From positions 1 to 7,601 of the forward strand of contig JAOZHM010000173.1 in NCBI GenBank assembly GCA_026014845.1: 7,601 nucleotides of DNA. The letters are read 5' to 3'. Under the pieces are notes generated by a model. It worked only from the letters and a program-made list of their open reading frames with translations. It was not told the DNA's origin and made no database searches. Source of the DNA: Candidatus Bathyarchaeota archaeon. Lineage in GTDB: Archaea; Thermoproteota; Bathyarchaeia; Bathyarchaeales; Bathycorpusculaceae. Positions 4,577-7,601 of the stretch are shown piece after piece. Made by a program: the position numbers and the translations under genes. The first letter of the stretch is position 1, and each line of letters starts with the position of its first letter.

Positions 4577-6665
4577 TTCTTTTTCTCCTCTCCTTTTTTA
4601 ATGGGCAATCCGGATTGAAACACAGCGTCCATGGGCGTTTTCCTTTTATCCGAACCTGAACTGTAGGCCAACCGCATCCACGACAGTTCCTTCCAAGCGG
4701 TCTAACCGACCCTTTTTGTGGGAGTGGAAATGACGTCTCACATTTCCCTTTGAAATAGTTCGTACAGCCAATGAAACGTTTACCAGTTTTCCTCGAGTAG
4801 AGTATCATGAGCTTGCCTGTGCCACAAACTGGGCATGTGCCAATTATCCTCTCTTCCAGCCTAGCCCTTTTTATAGCGTTGCTCAACTGTTCGCCAATTA
4901 TTTTCTCTTTCTCTTTTAACTCCTGTACTACTGGCTTAAGGATTTCAACGGCATCCACTAACACGTTTTCCCTTTTTTCTCTTTTGGCTTGTATCTTATC
5001 CATCCGTTCCTCAAGTTCACTTGTCAATTTTATTGAAACAACGGGTGGACAATATTTTTCAAGAACTTCCATAACATCAAAGCCTAAATTCGTCACTACC
5101 ATTCTTTCTTCTCGAACATACTTCCTATCATGAAGTGTCTGTATAATATTCGCCCTTGTCGCTTTCGTCCCAATTTCAGTCTCTTCCATTTTTTTGAGGA
5201 GACTGCTAGGATTATATCGTGGCGGCGGTTTAGTGAATTTATCCTCTGAAATCACTTCTTTAACTTTGATTGTTTGTCCTTCTTCTATCGGGGGCAAAAG
5301 AACTTCTTCTAATCTCACGTATGGTCTATAGAAGCGTAGCCAACCTTCCTTTAATGTTTGTCTTCCCCTTAAGTAGAAGTGGTGCTCATTAACATTAATG
5401 CAAACTTTCATGCTCTGTTTTGTCGCTGGTTCGCTGAAAACAGCCATAAATCTTCTTACAACAAGATCGAGAACTTTCTTTTCCGAATCATCTAAATCTC
5501 TTTCAGGCAGTTTTCCAGTCGGGTAGATCGCAGGATGTGCTGGATCTTTCTTTTTTCCTTCTATAGGTTTCAATTCTGGTTTTGAGAGAAGCTCTTTTGC
5601 GAGCTTTTTGTATTTGGGGACTTTGCTTAGTTTGTTTAGTATTGCCTCATAGTTTATTTCTGGTGGGAGTTTTTGACTGCTTGTTCTTGGATAGGAGATC
5701 AAGGCTTCTAGATAGAGACGTTGAGCGATGAACGATGTGCGTCTCGGCGTATAACCAAAAAAGCCATAGGCTTCGCTTTGTAGAGTACCCAAATCAAAGG
5801 GCACGGGTGGATTCTGTTTGAATCGTTTAACATCGATTTTTTCAACTTGCCCATTCTTTCTTTTACATGCATTTAAAATGGTGTCCGCTTCGGTCTTGAT
5901 TTCGATTTTCTGTTTCTCATATTCTGCTTCAAAAACTGATCCGTTTATTTCGACCTCTGCTTTTATTTCCCAGTAAGGTGTGGGTACAAAACTTCTGATG
6001 GATTTCTCCCTTGAAACGAGAAACTTTAGGGTTGGACCTTGCACTCTTCCCGTGCTTAGAGTAGCATATTTTCCACTCCAATTCCTTGCCGATATCGTTA
6101 AGGCTCGTGAAAGGTTTACACCATAAAGCCAATCAACCTCGTGTCTTGTGCCTCCAGCCTCTATGAGTGCAAAATCCAAGTGTGGCCGCAATTCAGCGTA
6201 CGATTTCTCCAGTTCCTCCTTAGTAAGGGTGGAATATTTCATACGTTTAGAGACGCTTTCTTTGTTGCCGCACGCATATTTCAGTATGCAATATCCAATT
6301 ACGCTTCCTTCAATGTCATAATCACATGCATCAACAAACATGTCTGCGTCTTTCGCAAGTTTTGAGATGGTTTCAATCCATGTTCGAATTTGGTTTGCTC
6401 CTCTTTCAGCAGCATATCTTGGCACCCATCTGAAATTGAAAACTGGATAATAATTTCTTCCCTTTCTTTCTTCAGCAACCGTATATAAATGTCCCAAAGC
6501 TGGAACAACAACTATTTCCTTATCTCTTTTAGCCACATAATACGGCACTCCATTATTTTCCTTTCTTTCCACTTTTCCCTTCTCATTAAGCGCTGAAGCT
6601 ATCCTCTGTGCAGCATCCGGCTTCTCCGTAATAATCAGCGTATACTTTTCCATCTTAGTGCACAT
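4554..6665 (-). CDS. topA: DNA topoisomerase I, type IA, archaeal, with two C-terminal zinc ribbons
   Basis: Relaxes negatively supercoiled DNA through a transient 5'-phosphotyrosine link. The 703 residues hold every core element. The toprim domain starts with IITEKPDAAQRIA (11-23, E14), and its metal triad D115, D117, E119 lies in DYDIEG, where bacterial enzymes have DREGE. GGTRHEVDWLYG (171-182) and STGRVQGPTL (204-213) are the domain II/IV signatures. The catalytic tyrosine is Y325 in LISYPRTSSQ. YNPSSLLKKMEETEIGTKATRA (484-505) marks the return to domain I. The C-terminus has two cysteine clusters, C611/C614/C634/C642 and C661/C664/C682/C687, each of zinc-ribbon spacing. No helicase module is fused, so this is not reverse gyrase. 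The ATG at 6665 was chosen because of a TATA-like element about 30 bases upstream; the in-frame ATG at 6653 is almost as good. It leads an operon with the small zinc-finger and OST3/OST6-like genes. Some databases would label such proteins topoisomerase III. Confidence 0.95.
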   Translation of the reverse strand: MCTKMEKYTLIITEKPDAAQRIASALNEKGKVERKENNGVPYYVAKRDKEIVVVPALGHLYTVAEERKGRNYYPVFNFRWVPRYAAERGANQIRTWIETISKLAKDADMFVDACDYDIEGSVIGYCILKYACGNKESVSKRMKYSTLTKEELEKSYAELRPHLDFALIEAGGTRHEVDWLYGVNLSRALTISARNWSGKYATLSTGRVQGPTLKFLVSREKSIRSFVPTPYWEIKAEVEINGSVFEAEYEKQKIEIKTEADTILNACKRKNGQVEKIDVKRFKQNPPVPFDLGTLQSEAYGFFGYTPRRTSFIAQRLYLEALISYPRTSSQKLPPEINYEAILNKLSKVPKYKKLAKELLSKPELKPIEGKKKDPAHPAIYPTGKLPERDLDDSEKKVLDLVVRRFMAVFSEPATKQSMKVCINVNEHHFYLRGRQTLKEGWLRFYRPYVRLEEVLLPPIEEGQTIKVKEVISEDKFTKPPPRYNPSSLLKKMEETEIGTKATRANIIQTLHDRKYVREERMVVTNLGFDVMEVLEKYCPPVVSIKLTSELEERMDKIQAKREKRENVLVDAVEILKPVVQELKEKEKIIGEQLSNAIKRARLEERIIGTCPVCGTGKLMILYSRKTGKRFIGCTNYFKGKCETSFPLPQKGSVRPLGRNCRGCGWPTVQVRIKGKRPWTLCFNPDCPLKKERRKRIEMRNMR
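4585..4593 (-). promoter_or_regulatory. Shine-Dalgarno site deciding the TTG start at 4576
   Basis: GGAGAGGAG on the minus strand ends eight bases before TTG at 4576. It lies inside the last codons of topA, where it also encodes Glu/Arg residues. There is no ATG start in this frame ahead of the first CxxC, so this site is what supports the unusual start. Confidence 0.7.
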
Positions 6666-6801
6666 TCTACAGGCATAGGAACGACTTCTCAGAAATAAAT
6701 TCTATAGGTAAAATTAAAAGTTTCTGTGAAAGCAAGTGGGGGCAACTTCCTAGATTAGCAACCAATAAATACATCATGATCATTTACTTCATTCACTGTT
6801 A
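6666..6801. promoter_or_regulatory. Divergent promoter region, topA operon / zinc ribbon-gcvT operon
   Basis: This 136-base gap separates two divergent operons. On the minus strand TTTATTT (6699-6693) is centred about 26 bases from position 6670, just ahead of the topA ATG, giving a leader of a few bases. On the plus strand AATAAATAC (6764-6772) lies about 30-37 bases ahead of the ATG at 6802, also fitting a very short leader. No Shine-Dalgarno site precedes either ATG. An 8-base palindrome ATCATGAT (6773-6780) sits just after the plus-strand TATA element and could be an operator, but a palindrome this short is weak evidence. Confidence 0.45.
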
Positions 6802-6981
6802 ATGGAGTGTAACACTGTGCCGCAACGTGTTGTATGTCAAAAATGTGGCTACGTATTATATGAAGGCGATGACCTTAAGCCGCCAGACGAAATTATGCAA
6901 CAATGCAATGGGAAATGCCCTAAATGCGGCAAAAAACTTGCACTCGTACCATTAGATGTTGAAGTAAAACCTGCAAAATAA
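6802..6981 (+). CDS. Small zinc-ribbon protein, 59 residues, function unknown
   Basis: Short reading frame from ATG 6802 to TAA 6979-6981 that lies just ahead of gcvT. The protein has CQKCG at 12-16 and CPKCG at 39-43, two CxxC knuckles that would bind one zinc as a rubredoxin-like or zinc-ribbon knob. C35 gives an extra cysteine just before the second knuckle. Between them lies an acidic, proline-containing stretch (EGDDLKPPDEIMQQ, 21-34). There is no membrane segment or signal. A GTG at 6817 is a possible alternative start that would drop C3 and four neighbours. A TATA-like element sits about 30 bases upstream with no Shine-Dalgarno site, as expected for a leaderless first gene. gcvT follows after 16 bases, so the two are probably cotranscribed. 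The spacing, motif and context make it a convincing gene. A role in transcription, metal handling or the glycine cleavage pathway cannot be distinguished. Confidence 0.8.
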   Translation: MECNTVPQRVVCQKCGYVLYEGDDLKPPDEIMQQCNGKCPKCGKKLALVPLDVEVKPAK

Positions 6982-6984
6982 TCT

Positions 6985-6988
6985 GAGG
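6985..6988 (+). promoter_or_regulatory. Shine-Dalgarno site deciding the gcvT TTG start
   Basis: GAGG lies nine bases before TTG 6998, in the 16-base gap after the zinc-ribbon gene. The next in-frame ATG is inside the conserved GFEMP segment (residue 28), which is too late for this family, so the TTG start is favoured. Confidence 0.6.
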
Positions 6989-6997
6989 AACAGAAAT

Positions 6998-7601
6998 TTG
7001 ACAGAGAAAACAGGTAGAACCCAACTTTATAGAGTGCACAAGAAAACAGCGAAAACAACTGTTTTTGCTGGTTTTGAAATGCCCTTATGGTATAAGGGAA
7101 TAATCCCGGAACATTTAGCGGTGAGAAACAGCGTTGGCATCTTCGACATCTCGCATATGGGGCGCGTTTCAATCACTGGTGAAGACTCCGAAAACTTCCT
7201 AAATTACGTCATAACAAACAATATTTCCGTGGTACTACCTAATGGTGCTCAATATTCAGTTATGTGCAATGTAAATGGTGGTATAATAGACGATTTCGTT
7301 GTATACCGATTAGAGACAGAAAAGTTTCTGGTAGTCTTTAACGCGAGTAACAGAGAAAAGGATTACAACTGGATAACTAAAAACGCTGAAGGCTTTGATG
7401 TAAAAATCGAAGATGTTTCGGATAATGTAGCAATGTTCGCGGTTCAGGGTCCGAACGCTGAGAAGGCTCTTCAGAAAATTTCTGGAGCAGATTTAGGTGA
7501 AATTGGAAGATTCAAGTGCCGAAATTCACGTTTAACGGACGTGGAAGTTATAATCTCTAGGACTGGGTATACTGGTGAAGATGGCTTTGAAGTCTTCGTA
7601 T
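6998..7601 (+). CDS. gcvT: Aminomethyltransferase (glycine cleavage system T protein), 3'-truncated by window edge
   Basis: The T protein takes the aminomethyl group from lipoylated H protein and transfers the methylene to tetrahydrofolate (or a tetrahydropterin), releasing ammonia. The first 201 residues are visible, against about 360-400 in complete family members; the frame is open to the window end. Family motifs occur in order: TQLYRVH (8-14), FAGFEMPLWY (23-32), GIIPEHLAVRN (34-44), FDISHMG (49-55), VITNNIS (71-77), GGIIDDFVVYR (94-104) with the conserved folate-contacting Asp at 98/99, NASNREKD (115-122), VQGPNAEKAL (149-158) and SRTGYTGEDGFE (187-198). YgfZ/GcvT-like proteins and dimethylglycine dehydrogenase share the fold, but RTGYTGEDGFE and the IIDD pair favour true GcvT. 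It starts with TTG at 6998, with GAGG nine bases upstream (6985-6988). It follows the zinc-ribbon gene by 16 bases. Confidence 0.95.
   Translation, partial: MTEKTGRTQLYRVHKKTAKTTVFAGFEMPLWYKGIIPEHLAVRNSVGIFDISHMGRVSITGEDSENFLNYVITNNISVVLPNGAQYSVMCNVNGGIIDDFVVYRLETEKFLVVFNASNREKDYNWITKNAEGFDVKIEDVSDNVAMFAVQGPNAEKALQKISGADLGEIGRFKCRNSRLTDVEVIISRTGYTGEDGFEVFV

Noticed and set aside
4807..5133. 108-residue plus-strand frame within topA
   Set aside because: It is antisense to the conserved C-terminal part of topA and has low-complexity Ser/Leu composition without a plausible start context.
4554..6665. Reverse gyrase
   Set aside because: The protein has only the type IA topoisomerase part (703 residues) with no N-terminal helicase domain or helicase motifs.
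6849..7172. 107-residue minus-strand frame opposite the zinc-ribbon gene and gcvT
   Set aside because: It is antisense to two genes with clear family motifs. Cysteines in its product come from reading other frames of the same DNA and do not make a consistent metal site.
1..7601. CRISPR array, mobile element, tRNA or rRNA
   Set aside because: I saw no regularly spaced repeats, transposase or integrase motifs, terminal inverted repeats, or cloverleaf-like segments; nearly all bases are accounted for by housekeeping genes.

Overview
The window is archaeal chromosomal DNA, moderately AT-rich and almost completely coding. The archaeal assignment rests on CDP-archaeol synthase (CarS, made only for ether-lipid membranes), a RadB-type recombinase paralogue, an archaeal-style type IA topoisomerase with a DYDIEG toprim motif, a Clp1/Grc3-type polynucleotide kinase, and TATA-like elements close to start codons that lack Shine-Dalgarno sites. 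An OST3/OST6-like membrane protein and the general gene set suggest a TACK-type lineage (for example Bathyarchaeia). That placement is a guess, because the window holds no rRNA or other lineage marker.

Layout. (1) 1-596 (+): 3' part of endonuclease III (nth), base-excision repair. (2) 675-2628 (-): a two-gene operon read right to left, first a RuvC/YqgF-like RNase H-fold protein of unknown role, then a Clp1/Grc3-family polynucleotide kinase whose start overlaps it by 17 bases. (3) 2629-2697: short divergent promoter region. (4) 2698-3922 (+): radB followed after 13 bases by carS. (5) 3928-6665 (-): a tightly overlapping operon, topA, then a 77-residue CxxC/CxxH protein, then a three-TM OST3/OST6-like protein. 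(6) 6666-6801: divergent promoter region. (7) 6802-7601 (+): a 59-residue zinc-ribbon protein, then gcvT (glycine cleavage T protein), cut by the window end.

How the genes fit together. Five genes act on nucleic acids: nth repairs oxidised pyrimidines, radB belongs to recombination, topA handles topology, the Clp1-like kinase phosphorylates 5'-OH ends, and the RuvC-like protein is a probable nuclease. carS and the OST3/OST6-like gene belong to the cell envelope (lipid synthesis and probably protein N-glycosylation). gcvT is one-carbon/glycine metabolism. Most downstream operon genes overlap the preceding one or follow it closely. Three of them use TTG or GTG starts, two with a well-placed Shine-Dalgarno site, while the operon-leading genes start with ATG just downstream of TATA-like sequence.

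I see no mobile element, CRISPR array, tRNA, rRNA or defence island. The items most worth following are the RuvC-like/Clp1-like gene pair, the thioredoxin-less OST3/OST6 homologue, and the two small cysteine-motif proteins.
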